A stretch of 64,000 nt of DNA from Bacillus sp. FSL H8-0547. Lineage in GTDB: Bacteria > Bacillota > Bacilli > Bacillales > Bacillaceae. A program made the position numbers and the translations under genes. Of this stretch, positions 52,619 to 64,000 are shown one piece after another (the stretch's first letter is position 1; every line of letters begins with the position of its first letter). The notes under the pieces were generated by a model. It made no database searches, was not told where the DNA came from, and worked only from the letters and a program-made list of their open reading frames with translations. The stretch lies in NCBI GenBank assembly GCA_038002745.1, contig JBBODD010000001.1, positions 2,418,001 through 2,482,000 on the forward strand, read 5' to 3'.

Positions 52619-53644
52619 ATGATTACGCTAAAGGACGTACGAAAAGTCTTTCAGACGAAGAATGGCCGTGTTACGGCTGTTGATTCAGTCAATCTGGACA
52701 TAAACAAAGGTGAAATTTTCGGAATTATCGGTTATAGCGGCGCCGGAAAAAGTTCACTTATCCGCCTGCTGAACGGACTTGAAAAACCAACAGACGGCTC
52801 CATTCAGGTAGCCGGCCGGGGCATCGATAAAATCAGCGGCAGCGAACTTCGAAAGGCACGGCAGGAAATCAGCATGATCTTCCAGCATTTTAACCTGCTT
52901 TGGTCAAGAACGGTCCGTGAAAACATTGCGTTTCCGCTTGAGATTGCCGGAATAAAAAGCGAGCAGCGGGCTAAACGAGTAGAAGAGCTGATCAAGCTTG
53001 TCGGACTTGAAGGACGGGAAGATTCATATCCTTCCCAGCTGAGCGGAGGACAAAAGCAGAGGGTCGGAATTGCGAGAGCCCTTGCCAACAATCCAAAAGT
53101 GCTTCTATGTGACGAGGCGACATCAGCACTTGACCCGCAGACAACCGATTCCATTCTTGACCTGCTTGTTGACATTAATGAAAGGTTAGGGCTGACGATT
53201 GTTCTGATTACCCACGAAATGCATGTTATCCGAAAAATCTGCCACCGTGTAGCAGTAATGGAAAGCGGAAAGATTGTCGAGCAGGGAGAAGTGCTTGACG
53301 TATTCAGAAAGCCTCAGCAGGCAATCACAAAGCGCTTTGTGAAACAAATTACAGAGCCGGATGACACGCAGGAAACAATGGAACTGATCCTTGAAAAATA
53401 TAAGCACGGCATGGTTATTCAGCTGACATTTGTAGGTGATTCTACTGAAAATCCTCTAATTACGAACCTGATTCGTAACCATCCGATTCAGGTGAATATT
53501 CTTCAGGGGAAAATTTCACAAACGCAAAGCGGATCTTACGGCACACTGTTTATCCATATAGACGGCGAACAGGCTGAACTTGAAAGAGCGATGGCCTACA
53601 TCCGCAGCCAAGAGGTCGAGGCGGAGGTGATTTCAAATGTTTGA
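52619..53644 (+). CDS. metN: Methionine ABC transporter ATPase MetN
   Basis: 341 aa. Walker A GYSGAGKSS, signature LSGGQKQRVGIARAL, Walker B VLLCDEATSALDPQ, then a C-terminal NIL regulatory domain (from about 265, MVIQLTFVGDSTENP). GAAGGTG precedes ATG 52619. Confidence 0.96.
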   Translation: MITLKDVRKVFQTKNGRVTAVDSVNLDINKGEIFGIIGYSGAGKSSLIRLLNGLEKPTDGSIQVAGRGIDKISGSELRKARQEISMIFQHFNLLWSRTVRENIAFPLEIAGIKSEQRAKRVEELIKLVGLEGREDSYPSQLSGGQKQRVGIARALANNPKVLLCDEATSALDPQTTDSILDLLVDINERLGLTIVLITHEMHVIRKICHRVAVMESGKIVEQGEVLDVFRKPQQAITKRFVKQITEPDDTQETMELILEKYKHGMVIQLTFVGDSTENPLITNLIRNHPIQVNILQGKISQTQSGSYGTLFIHIDGEQAELERAMAYIRSQEVEAEVISNV

Positions 53645-54293
53645 GAACGTGAGATGGGAAAATGTATGGGAAGCAACCAGTGAAACCCTGTTCATGACTG
53701 CATTTTCTGTGGCAGCAACATTTGTGCTGGGTATTATCCTCGGCTTGCTGCTCTTCCTTACATCCAGAGGCGGTATCTGGGAAAACAAGCCGGTTAATGT
53801 CATCATATCTGCATTTGTAAACATTTTTAGATCAATTCCGTTTATCCTGCTGATTATTTTGCTTATTCCTTTTACCAAGGCCATTCTTGATACGTTTCTT
53901 GGTGCAAAGGCGGCACTGCCGGCATTAATTATCGGAGCTGCTCCGTTCTATGGCCGTATGGTTGAAATTGCACTTCGTGAAATTGATAAAGGAGTTATTG
54001 AAGCGGCCAGATCAATGGGCGCTAAAACATCTACGATTATCTGGAAGGTCCTGATTCCAGAATCATCTCCTGCTTTAATTTCCGGGATTACAGTAACAGC
54101 GATTGCTCTTGTCGGCTACACAGCCATGGCTGGAGTAGTTGGTGCAGGCGGCCTTGGAAACCTTGCCTTTTTGGAAGGCTTCCAGAGAAACAATAATGCT
54201 GTAACGATGATTGCAACCATTTTAATACTTGTCATTGTTTTCATTATCCAATTTATTGGAGATTTTATAACATCAAAATTAGACAAACGTTAG
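53637..54293 (+). CDS. metP: Methionine ABC transporter permease
   Basis: 218 aa, five to six helices; the EAARSMGAKTSTIIWKVLIPES block is the coupling loop to MetN. GGAGGTGATT lies in the metN end, with an 8-base overlap of the genes. Imports D- and L-methionine. Confidence 0.95.
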   Translation: MFENVRWENVWEATSETLFMTAFSVAATFVLGIILGLLLFLTSRGGIWENKPVNVIISAFVNIFRSIPFILLIILLIPFTKAILDTFLGAKAALPALIIGAAPFYGRMVEIALREIDKGVIEAARSMGAKTSTIIWKVLIPESSPALISGITVTAIALVGYTAMAGVVGAGGLGNLAFLEGFQRNNNAVTMIATILILVIVFIIQFIGDFITSKLDKR

Positions 54294-54307
54294 GGAGGAT
54301 TATCACT

Positions 54308-55135
54308 ATGAAAAAATTACTCTTAAGTGCTGTTTTTGCTACATCTGCTTTTGCTCTTGCTGCCTGCGGCGGCGGTGATGGGGGCGGCGAGGAATCTAAA
54401 ACACTGAAAATCGGAGCATCTAATGTTCCTCACGCTGAAATTTTAGAAGAAGCCCAGCCTTTACTTGAAGAAAAAGGCATCGAGCTTGATATCGTTCCTT
54501 TCCAGGACTACATCTTGCCGAACAAATCTCTTGCAAGCGAAGAAATTGATGCAAACTACTTCCAGCACATCCCGTACCTTGAGTCACAGATGGCTGAAAA
54601 CAAGGACTACGATTTTGTGAATGCAGGCGGAATTCACATCGAGCCGATCGGTGTTTATTCTAAAAAGCATAAAACACTTGAAGATATTCCTGAAGGCGGA
54701 ACGATTATTATGAGCAACTCTGTTGCTGATCACGGACGCATGCTTTCCCTTCTTGAAAATGAAGGCCTGATTACAATTAAAGAAGGTGTCGATAAAACAA
54801 CAGCTACGGTTGACGACATCGGCGAAAACAAAAAGAACCTGAAATTTAAAGCTGACGTTGAAGCAAGCATCCTTCCTCAGGCTTATAACAATGACGAGGG
54901 AGATGCAGTTCTGATCAACACGAACTATGCCATCGGAGCCGGTCTGAATCCTCAAAAAGATGCAATTGCACTTGAAGGATCTGATTCTCCATATGTAAAC
55001 ATCATTACTGTCCGTAAAGGTGACGAAAACAAAGAAGAGATCAAAGCGCTTGTGGACGTTCTTCACTCAGAAGAAATCCAGAAGTTCATTGAAGAAAAAT
55101 ACGAAGGTGCCGTTGTACCTGTAGACGGAAAATAA
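54308..55135 (+). CDS. metQ: Methionine-binding lipoprotein MetQ
   Basis: 275 aa. Lipobox LAAC at residues 17-20, then LKIGASNVPHAEILEEAQP and FQDYILPNKSLASEEIDANYFQHIPYLE (in pieces: NKSLASEEIDANYFQH), GAGLNPQKDAI: NlpA/MetQ family. Membrane-anchored outside the cell. Confidence 0.95.
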   Translation: MKKLLLSAVFATSAFALAACGGGDGGGEESKTLKIGASNVPHAEILEEAQPLLEEKGIELDIVPFQDYILPNKSLASEEIDANYFQHIPYLESQMAENKDYDFVNAGGIHIEPIGVYSKKHKTLEDIPEGGTIIMSNSVADHGRMLSLLENEGLITIKEGVDKTTATVDDIGENKKNLKFKADVEASILPQAYNNDEGDAVLINTNYAIGAGLNPQKDAIALEGSDSPYVNIITVRKGDENKEEIKALVDVLHSEEIQKFIEEKYEGAVVPVDGK

Positions 55136-55153
55136 GTTGCACAGCCATTGGGA

Positions 55154-55186
55154 AATCCGAACTGGGAAATCAGTTCGGATTTTTTC
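55154..55186 (+). terminator. metNPQ terminator
   Basis: AATCCGAACTG / CAGTTCGGATT hairpin with T-run. Confidence 0.88.
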
Positions 55187-55187
55187 T

Positions 55188-55818
55188 TGTGCTGCAACAT
55201 TTCAGGGCGGGAGATGAAGGGTTATAAGGTTATAAGGAGATGAGCAGAGGAGATAAGACCCTTCATTCCGTTAATTTGATGTCACATATTGCAGAGGTTC
55301 GGAACAATCAACAGCAGTGTGAGGAACACTTTCGTCGTTTCCCCGCACTGAGTTTGTGCTGCTAACACATGTTTGGAACACTTTCGGCGTGGCCTCAGAC
55401 CGAGTTTGTGCTGCTAACACACCGTATTGATGGATTGCAGGAAAGTATGGATTCAGTAGATCGGAAATTCCTCCGCTAAACTGGATCAAAGTAAGCAAAC
55501 ATGGGGGATGCTGGTTCCGAGCATCCCCCATGTAAAAAAGATATAAATAAAGGGTCATAAGGAACGGAGCTACTTTAGCTTGTGGAGTCACCCTAAGAGT
55601 ACTCTAAAACTCCAGTGCACTGCAGCGGAGGGAACGGGTACTACTGCAAACTAAATTAGAAAAGAAAATTCCTCCTTAAACAACGATCAATATTATATAG
55701 AAGAAAACAGTCACTCCAAACCAAATATGAAGCTGCTGCATCCTTTATTTTTCCGCATACTCTGGACCTGTTTTCTGCATACTAACTGTGTTGAATCTTA
55801 GGAATGGAGCTGAACATC
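55188..55818. other. Intergenic stretch with degenerate direct repeats
   Basis: About 630 bases without a gene. Contains two diverged copies of GGAACACTTTCGKCGT... ending GAGTTTGTGCTGCTAACACA (near 55323-55368 and 55377-55422) and a fragment near 55605-55640 like the 15.4-16.0 kb repeat family. I see no ORF with a ribosome site. Confidence 0.6.
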
Positions 55819-56187
55819 ATGCAGCATTTTGAACCGAGAAACTCAAGCGAAGCAGCTTTGCACGATTACAAAGAAGGCCTTGGCATCTTTACAGAAAAAA
55901 TGCCGGAACTTGCTCACCTTTATAATGAATTTACACAGGAATGCTTTAAGGAAGGGACTCTCTCCCAAAAAGAAAAACAGCTGATTGCCCTTGGGATCAG
56001 TATTTACTCCCAGGATGAATACTGCATCATTTATCATACAAAGGGATGCCTTGATCAGGGTGCGAGCGAACAGGAAATTCTTGAAACAGTAGGCGTGACT
56101 GCCGCATTCGGCGGAGGAGCCGCCATGAGCCAGTCTGTTACGCTTGTACAGGAGTGCATCACAGAGCTCAATCAGCTGAAACAGTAG
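55819..56187 (+). CDS. yurZ: Carboxymuconolactone decarboxylase/AhpD-like protein (YurZ-like)
   Basis: 122 aa. [22 protein letters not shown] and [22 protein letters not shown] with [13 protein letters not shown], the helical AhpD-type fold; matches B. subtilis YurZ in position just upstream of sufC. Role unknown, perhaps redox. GGAGCTG precedes ATG 55819. Confidence 0.85.
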   Translation: MQHFEPRNSSEAALHDYKEGLGIFTEKMPELAHLYNEFTQECFKEGTLSQKEKQLIALGISIYSQDEYCIIYHTKGCLDQGASEQEILETVGVTAAFGGGAAMSQSVTLVQECITELNQLKQ

Positions 56188-56353
56188 CAAACAGCAGGAA
56201 ATAAGAGCATCTATTTAAATTCTGCCTGCATCACGCAGTGAAGAGCTCTGTATGTATGTCACTCATTCATATCCTTTCTCAGCCGGTTTGAACTTTTTTA
56301 CAGAGGGTATTACGATAGTAGTATCGTTTTTACAAAACCTGAGAGGATGATTC

Positions 56354-56554
56354 ATTATCTACGCAAGTCAGCAGAAGCTTGATTTGAATTACACGACTGA
56401 AATGGAAAAGGCTCTTATGCAGTCCCACAAAATGGGGTACGCAGTGTACAGCAGAAACCATGAGAAGCGTATGGAAGTAGAAAAGAATCGTGAAGAGGAC
56501 TATCAGAAAAGCAAACAGCTGTTTGCGGAACTTGACCGGAAAATGAATGGATAG
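56354..56554 (+). CDS. Small helical protein with apparent ATT start
   Basis: 66 codons, open from ATT 56354 with GAGAGG 7 bases ahead. The residues are strongly protein-like: YASQQKLDLNYTTEMEKALM then QSHKMGYAVYSRNHEKRMEV and a charged helix. The upstream ATG at 56347 is out of frame and stops after 11 codons; the first in-frame ATG is 56402, without a good site. Either a rare ATT start (like infC) or translation from 56402. Family not recognised. It ends 10 bases before a terminator. Confidence 0.5.
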   Translation: MIYASQQKLDLNYTTEMEKALMQSHKMGYAVYSRNHEKRMEVEKNREEDYQKSKQLFAELDRKMNG

Positions 56555-56561
56555 ACTATGG

Positions 56562-56596
56562 ATAAAAGGAATCAGCCGCAGGCTGGTTCCTTTTGG
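56562..56596 (+). terminator. Terminator ahead of the suf operon
   Basis: AAAAGGAATCAGCC-GCA-GGCTGGTTCCTTTT hairpin. Confidence 0.82.
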
Positions 56597-56723
56597 GTTG
56601 CAGCGAATTGGCTCAGCCTCCGAAAAAGTTGTATTCACTTTTCATTTGTTATAAAATTAGAATGAGAATAAATTGAGAATGATTAAATTCAGATCTTATA
56701 GATTATTGGAGGTATAAGCAGTT

Positions 56724-57509
56724 ATGGCAGGATCAACATTAGTGATTAAAGATTTACACGTGGAAATTGACGGAAAAGAGATTTTGAAAGGTGTAAACCT
56801 TGAAATAAAAGGCGGAGAGTTCCACGCAATCATGGGACCGAATGGTACTGGTAAATCAACGCTTTCATCAGCAATTATGGGGCACCCTAAGTACGAAGTA
56901 ACAAAAGGCAGCATCACACTTGACGGTGAAGATGTACTTGAAATGGAAGTTGATGAGCGCGCACGCGCAGGTCTGTTCCTTGCAATGCAGTATCCAAGCG
57001 AAATCAGCGGCGTAACGAACGCGGACTTCCTTCGTTCATCTATCAATGCGCGCAAAGAAGAAGGCGAAGAAATTTCATTAATGAAATTCATCCGCAAAAT
57101 GGATTCGAACATGGAGTTCCTTGAAATGGATCCTGATATGGCACAGCGCTACCTGAACGAAGGTTTTTCCGGCGGTGAGAAAAAACGCAACGAAATTCTT
57201 CAATTAATGATGATCGAGCCTAAGATCGCCATTCTTGATGAAATCGACTCAGGACTTGATATCGACGCACTTAAAGTCGTTTCAAAAGGCATCAACCAAA
57301 TGCGTTCTGAAGAGTTCGGCTGCCTGATCATCACTCACTATCAGCGCCTGCTTAACTACATCACACCTGATCATGTACACGTTATGATGCAGGGACGAAT
57401 CGTAAAATCAGGCGGACCTGAGCTTTCTCAGCGCCTTGAAGCAGAAGGATATGACTGGATTAAACAAGAGCTTGGCATCGAAGACGAAACTGTTGGTCAA
57501 GAAGCGTAA
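56724..57509 (+). CDS. sufC: Fe-S cluster assembly ATPase SufC
   Basis: 261 aa ABC-type ATPase of the SufBCD scaffold. GPNGTGKSTLSS Walker A, GFSGGEKKRNEIL signature and IAILDEIDSGLDIDALK Walker B, all SufC-specific. GGAGGTAT precedes the ATG. First gene of sufCDSUB. Confidence 0.97.
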   Translation: MAGSTLVIKDLHVEIDGKEILKGVNLEIKGGEFHAIMGPNGTGKSTLSSAIMGHPKYEVTKGSITLDGEDVLEMEVDERARAGLFLAMQYPSEISGVTNADFLRSSINARKEEGEEISLMKFIRKMDSNMEFLEMDPDMAQRYLNEGFSGGEKKRNEILQLMMIEPKIAILDEIDSGLDIDALKVVSKGINQMRSEEFGCLIITHYQRLLNYITPDHVHVMMQGRIVKSGGPELSQRLEAEGYDWIKQELGIEDETVGQEA

Positions 57510-57526
57510 GCGTTAGGGGGATTAAG

Positions 57527-60469
<2,943 letters not shown>

Positions 60470-60556
60470 ACAGGAAAACGGGCAGCTCAGAGCTTGCCCG
60501 CTCCTGCTTACAATGATGGAGAAACTTCCATCAACTATGATTGGAGTTGAATACGG

Positions 60557-61954
60557 ATGGCTAAAAAAATGCCGGATATCGGCGATTATAAATATGGATT
60601 CGCAGACAAAGACGTCTCAATTTTCCGTTCAAAACGCGGATTGACAAAAGAAATCGTTGAAGAAATTTCACGTATGAAAAGCGAGCCTCAATGGATGCTT
60701 GATTTCCGCCTGAAATCTCTTGAGCATTTTTACAGCATGCCAATGCCTCAGTGGGGAGGAGACATGGCAGCTCTTAACTTTGATGAAATTACGTATTACG
60801 TAAAGCCGTCTGAGAAGTCAGAGCGCTCATGGGATGAGGTTCCTGAAGAAATCAAGCGTACGTTTGACAAACTTGGAATTCCTGAAGCTGAGCAAAAATA
60901 CCTTGCAGGTGTATCAGCCCAGTACGAATCTGAGGTTGTTTACCACAACATGAAAGAAGACCTTGAAGATCTTGGCATCGTCTTTAAAGATACAGATACA
61001 GCACTTAAAGAAAATGAAGACATCTTCAGAGAGCACTTTGGAAAAGTCATTCCTCCAACAGACAACAAGTTCTCAGCTTTGAACTCGGCTGTCTGGTCCG
61101 GCGGATCGTTCATCTACGTTCCTAAAGGCGTGAAAGTGGATACTCCGCTTCAAGCGTACTTCCGCATCAACTCTGAAAACATGGGTCAGTTTGAGCGTAC
61201 ACTGATCGTTGTTGATGAGGGTGCACACGTTCACTATGTTGAAGGCTGTACAGCACCAGTTTACACAACGAACTCACTTCACAGTGCCGTTGTTGAAATT
61301 ATCGTTAAAGACGGCGGCTACTGCCGTTATACAACGATTCAAAACTGGGCAAACAACGTTTTCAACCTTGTAACAAAGCGTGCAGTCTGCGAAAAGAACG
61401 CAACGATGGAATGGATCGACGGAAACATCGGTTCTAAACTGACAATGAAATACCCTGCGGTCATCCTAAAAGGCGAAGGCGCACGCGGCATGACGCTGTC
61501 AATCGCTCTTGCAGGAAAAGGCCAGCATCAGGATGCCGGTGCAAAAATGATTCACCTTGCACCAAACACATCTTCTACGATCGTGTCAAAATCAATCTCA
61601 AAACAAGGCGGTAAAGTAACATACCGCGGAATCGTCCACTTCGGCCGCAAAGCTGAAGGCGCACGCTCCAACATTGAGTGCGATACACTGATCATGGATA
61701 ACCAGTCAACATCTGATACGATTCCTTACAACGAAATCTTCAACGATAACATCTCGCTTGAGCATGAAGCGAAGGTTTCAAAAGTATCAGAAGAACAATT
61801 ATTCTACTTGATGAGCCGCGGAATTTCAGAAGAAGAAGCAACTGAAATGATCGTTATGGGCTTCATCGAGCCATTCACAAAAGAACTTCCAATGGAATAT
61901 GCCGTTGAAATGAACCGTCTGATTAAGTTCGAGATGGAAGGTTCAATCGGTTAA
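60557..61954 (+). CDS. sufB: Fe-S cluster scaffold protein SufB
   Basis: 465 aa Suf[22 protein letters not shown] and [20 protein letters not shown] (in part), [19 protein letters not shown], [15 protein letters not shown] core and the [12 protein letters not shown] block. Completes the five-gene suf set; ends at a terminator. Confidence 0.97.
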   Translation: MAKKMPDIGDYKYGFADKDVSIFRSKRGLTKEIVEEISRMKSEPQWMLDFRLKSLEHFYSMPMPQWGGDMAALNFDEITYYVKPSEKSERSWDEVPEEIKRTFDKLGIPEAEQKYLAGVSAQYESEVVYHNMKEDLEDLGIVFKDTDTALKENEDIFREHFGKVIPPTDNKFSALNSAVWSGGSFIYVPKGVKVDTPLQAYFRINSENMGQFERTLIVVDEGAHVHYVEGCTAPVYTTNSLHSAVVEIIVKDGGYCRYTTIQNWANNVFNLVTKRAVCEKNATMEWIDGNIGSKLTMKYPAVILKGEGARGMTLSIALAGKGQHQDAGAKMIHLAPNTSSTIVSKSISKQGGKVTYRGIVHFGRKAEGARSNIECDTLIMDNQSTSDTIPYNEIFNDNISLEHEAKVSKVSEEQLFYLMSRGISEEEATEMIVMGFIEPFTKELPMEYAVEMNRLIKFEMEGSIG

Positions 61955-61962
61955 TAGAAACG

Positions 61963-61996
61963 AAAAAAGCTCGCCTTTTAAAGGCGGGCTTTTTGT
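61963..61996 (+). terminator. suf operon terminator
   Basis: AAAAAAGCTCGCCTT / AAGGCGGGCTTTTT hairpin. Confidence 0.88.
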
Positions 61997-62035
61997 TTAG
62001 CTTTTTGGATGGAACTGAAGGTACAAGTGTTCTAT

Positions 62036-63085
62036 AACTGGGCTAAGCGCACTTGGGCGAGGTGCGGCATCAGAGAAAGTTGTTCTAGAATCGTGATAAG
62101 CGCACTTAGGCGAAACGCAGCGTCCGAGAAAGTGTTCTTAAACCAGGACAAGCGCACTTAGGCGAGGTGCGGTATCCGAGAAAGTGTTCTTAAACCAGGG
62201 TAAGCGCACTTAGGCGAAGTGAAGCACCCGTGAAAGTGTTCTTAAACCAGTATAAGCGCACTTAGGCGAAGCACAGCATCTGTGAAAGTGTTCTTAAACC
62301 AGGCTAAGCGCACTTAAGCGAAGCACAGCGTCCGAGAAAGTGTTCTTAAACCAGAGTAAGCGCACTTAGGCGAAGCACAGCGTTCGAGAAAGTGTTCTAA
62401 AACCGTGATAAGCGCACTTAGGCGAGGTGCGGCATCCGTAAAAGTGTTCTTAAACCAGGACAAGCGCACTTAGGCGAAGCAGAGCGTCCGAGAAAGTGTT
62501 CTTAAACCAGTATAAGCGCAATTAGGTCAAGCACAGCGTTCGAGAAAGTGTTCTTAAACCAGGCTAAGCGCACATAGGCGAAGCACAGCGTCCGAGAAAG
62601 TGTTCTTAAACCAGTATAAGCGCAATTAGGCGAAGCGCATCATCCGAGAAAGTGTTCTAAAACCGTGATAAGCGCACTTAGGCGAAGCGCATCATCCGTG
62701 AAAGTGTTCTTAAACCAGGGTAAGCGCACTTAGGCGAAGCACAGCGTCCGAGAAAGTGTTCTTAAACCAGGCTAAGCGCACTTAGGTCAAGCACAGCGTT
62801 CGAGAAAGTGTTCTTAAACCAGGCTAAACGCACTTAGGCGAAGTGAAGCACCCGTGAAAGTGTTCTAAAACCAGGACAAGCGCACATAGGCGAAGTGAAG
62901 CACCCGTGAAAGTGTTCTTAAACCAGGCTAAGCGCACATAGGCGAAGTGAAGCACCCGTGAAAGTGTTCTTAAACCAGGACAAGCGCACATAGGCGAAGT
63001 GAAGCACCCGTGAAAGTGTTCTAAAACCAGGACAAGCGCACTTAAGCGAAGTGCTGAACCCATGAAAGTGTTCTAAAACCAGCTC
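62036..63085. repeat. ~20-copy 52-bp tandem repeat
   Basis: Units start about every 52 bases (GCGCACTT at 62047, 62100, 62152, 62204, 62256 and so on to 63085). Core GAAAGTGTTCTTAAACCAG, then AAGCGCACTTAGGCGAAG; a 12-13-base variable part has a few recurring types (CACAGCGTCCGA, TGAAGCACCCGT, CGCATCATCCGA, GTGCGGCATCCGA). CGCAC/GTGCG and CACTT/AAGTG pairs can form short hairpins. Period is not a multiple of three. Confidence 0.92.
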
Positions 63086-63218
63086 ACGCATATTTCACAG
63101 TATTCCAACCCCTAATCAGCTCTACCAATAAGCAGCAAAGACCATCCAGCATGAAAATTTCTCCTCCATGTAGTATCATAAAAGAACTGATACGTACGAA
63201 AAGGAGGCTGAACGCAGT

Positions 63219-64000
63219 TTGATCTATATTGGACTGACGGGCTGGGGAGACCATGATGCTCTGTACCCTAACGGAATTGCAGCAGGAGAGAAACTGAAGG
63301 AGTACTCGGCCCATTTTCCGGCAGTTGAAGTGGATGCCAGCTTTTATGCGGTTCAGCCTGTAAGAAATGCAGAAAAATGGGTGAGTGATACTCCTGAGTC
63401 ATTCAAATTTATAGTAAAAGCTTATCAGGGGATGACTGGCCATCAGCGCGGGGACATTCCCTTTGATTCAAAAGAAGAGATGTTCGCGGCTTTTCTCCGT
63501 TCTATTGAACCCTACATACGAGCGGGAAAGCTTGCAATGGTGCTTTTTCAGTTTCCGCCGTGGTTTGACTGCAAAAAGGAGAATGTGACCTATTTAAGAT
63601 GGTGCCGCGAGCAAATGGGAGACGTTCCGGTTGCTCTTGAGTTCAGGCATCAGTCATGGTTCACTCCGGAAACACGAGAAAAAACGCTCTCTTTTATGCG
63701 GAATGAAAAGTGGATCCACAGTATATGCGATGAGCCGCAGGCCGGCAGCGGATCTGTTCCGGCAGTCGTTAAGGCAACGGACTCAGGTAAAACCCTGATC
63801 CGGATGCACGGCAGAAATGTTCATGGCTGGACGAAGCCTGCCAAAGGGGAAGAGTGGCGGGAAGTGAGATACTTATACAGGTACAATGAGGCTGAGCTGA
63901 ATCAATGGGCTGAATCCATTGAAAAACTCAAGGAGGAAACAGAAGATATTTTTCTCCTCTTTAATAATAATTCCGGCGGAGATGCAGCTGACAATGCGAA
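63219..64000 (+). CDS. yunF: DUF72-family protein, partial (YunF-like)
   Basis: Cut off by the window end (260 codons seen, no stop). TTG start at 63219, AAGGAGG about 10 bases ahead, product begins IYIGLTGWGDHDALYPNGIA; GWGDHDALY, FQFPPWFDCKKENV, VALEFRHQSWF and LLFNNNSGGDAADN match the DUF72 barrel family, as in B. subtilis YunF. Function unknown. Confidence 0.88.
   Translation, partial: MIYIGLTGWGDHDALYPNGIAAGEKLKEYSAHFPAVEVDASFYAVQPVRNAEKWVSDTPESFKFIVKAYQGMTGHQRGDIPFDSKEEMFAAFLRSIEPYIRAGKLAMVLFQFPPWFDCKKENVTYLRWCREQMGDVPVALEFRHQSWFTPETREKTLSFMRNEKWIHSICDEPQAGSGSVPAVVKATDSGKTLIRMHGRNVHGWTKPAKGEEWREVRYLYRYNEAELNQWAESIEKLKEETEDIFLLFNNNSGGDAADNA

Noticed and set aside
62824-63063. Minus-strand ORF with repeating residues in the 52-bp array
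   Set aside because: It is a by-product of the repeat; 52 is not a multiple of three, so the frame changes between units, and there is no ribosome site.
62036-63085. CRISPR array
   Set aside because: No unique spacers; variable parts recur as a few types, unit length 52 bp throughout, and no cas gene is present.

Overview
The window is a low-to-mid GC Firmicute chromosome, most likely a Bacillaceae member of the Bacillus/Metabacillus kind. The order yusV-yusU, yusN-like genes, yusM, fadN-fadA-fadE, yusI-gcvH-yusG-yusF-yusE-yusD, metNPQ, yurZ, sufCDSUB is that of the Bacillus subtilis yus/yur region. Strong AGGAGG ribosome sites, spore-coat-like genes and S-box, L-box and c-di-AMP riboswitches agree with this. 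Genus is an inference. No rRNA, tRNA, phage, insertion sequence or CRISPR was seen.

Layout. 1-4.9 kb: a quinone reductase, a guanidinium-type SMR exporter pair with a DMT transporter and a TetR regulator, separated by a 244-bp tandem duplication, then a D,D-carboxypeptidase. 4.9-8.7 kb (minus strand): YfnA-like permease, a divergent glutamine synthetase with a c-di-AMP riboswitch, and an MpsC-family protein. 9.0-17.7 kb: two c-di-AMP riboswitches, each ahead of a small RCK_N-like protein, then a small membrane ORF, kdpF, kdpA, kdpB, kdpC, a kinase-less KdpD and a CBS-domain protein. 17.7-22.5 kb: lysine-riboswitch permease, tatA, oligoendopeptidase, alpha/beta hydrolase. 22.6-24.3 kb: glutamate symporter behind a fourth c-di-AMP riboswitch. 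24.3-29.8 kb: two-component system and csoR-copZ-copA copper efflux. 30.2-33.3 kb: ktrAB behind a fifth c-di-AMP riboswitch, then a ZIP transporter. 33.6-38.8 kb: Fur-type siderophore uptake. 39-42.5 kb: small accessory, spore and proline genes. 42.6-48.2 kb: FadR-type beta-oxidation operon. 48.3-50.7 kb: gcvH cluster. 50.8-55.2 kb: two S-box units (metY; metNPQ). 55.8-62 kb: yurZ, a small ORF, the suf operon. 62.0-63.1 kb: about 20 copies of a 52-bp repeat. The window ends inside a DUF72 gene.

The main theme is potassium/glutamate balance. Within about 23 kb, five cyclic-di-AMP-type riboswitches precede a glutamine synthetase paralogue, two orphan RCK_N-like proteins, Kdp, a glutamate symporter and KtrAB. 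In this family c-di-AMP reports high potassium and usually turns the downstream gene off, so potassium uptake and the supply of its main counter-anion appear wired to one signal. The two orphan proteins in the kdp transcript, together with a KdpD that has no kinase and the absence of KdpE, look like a Kdp control scheme different from the classical KdpDE system and are the best candidate here for something undescribed.
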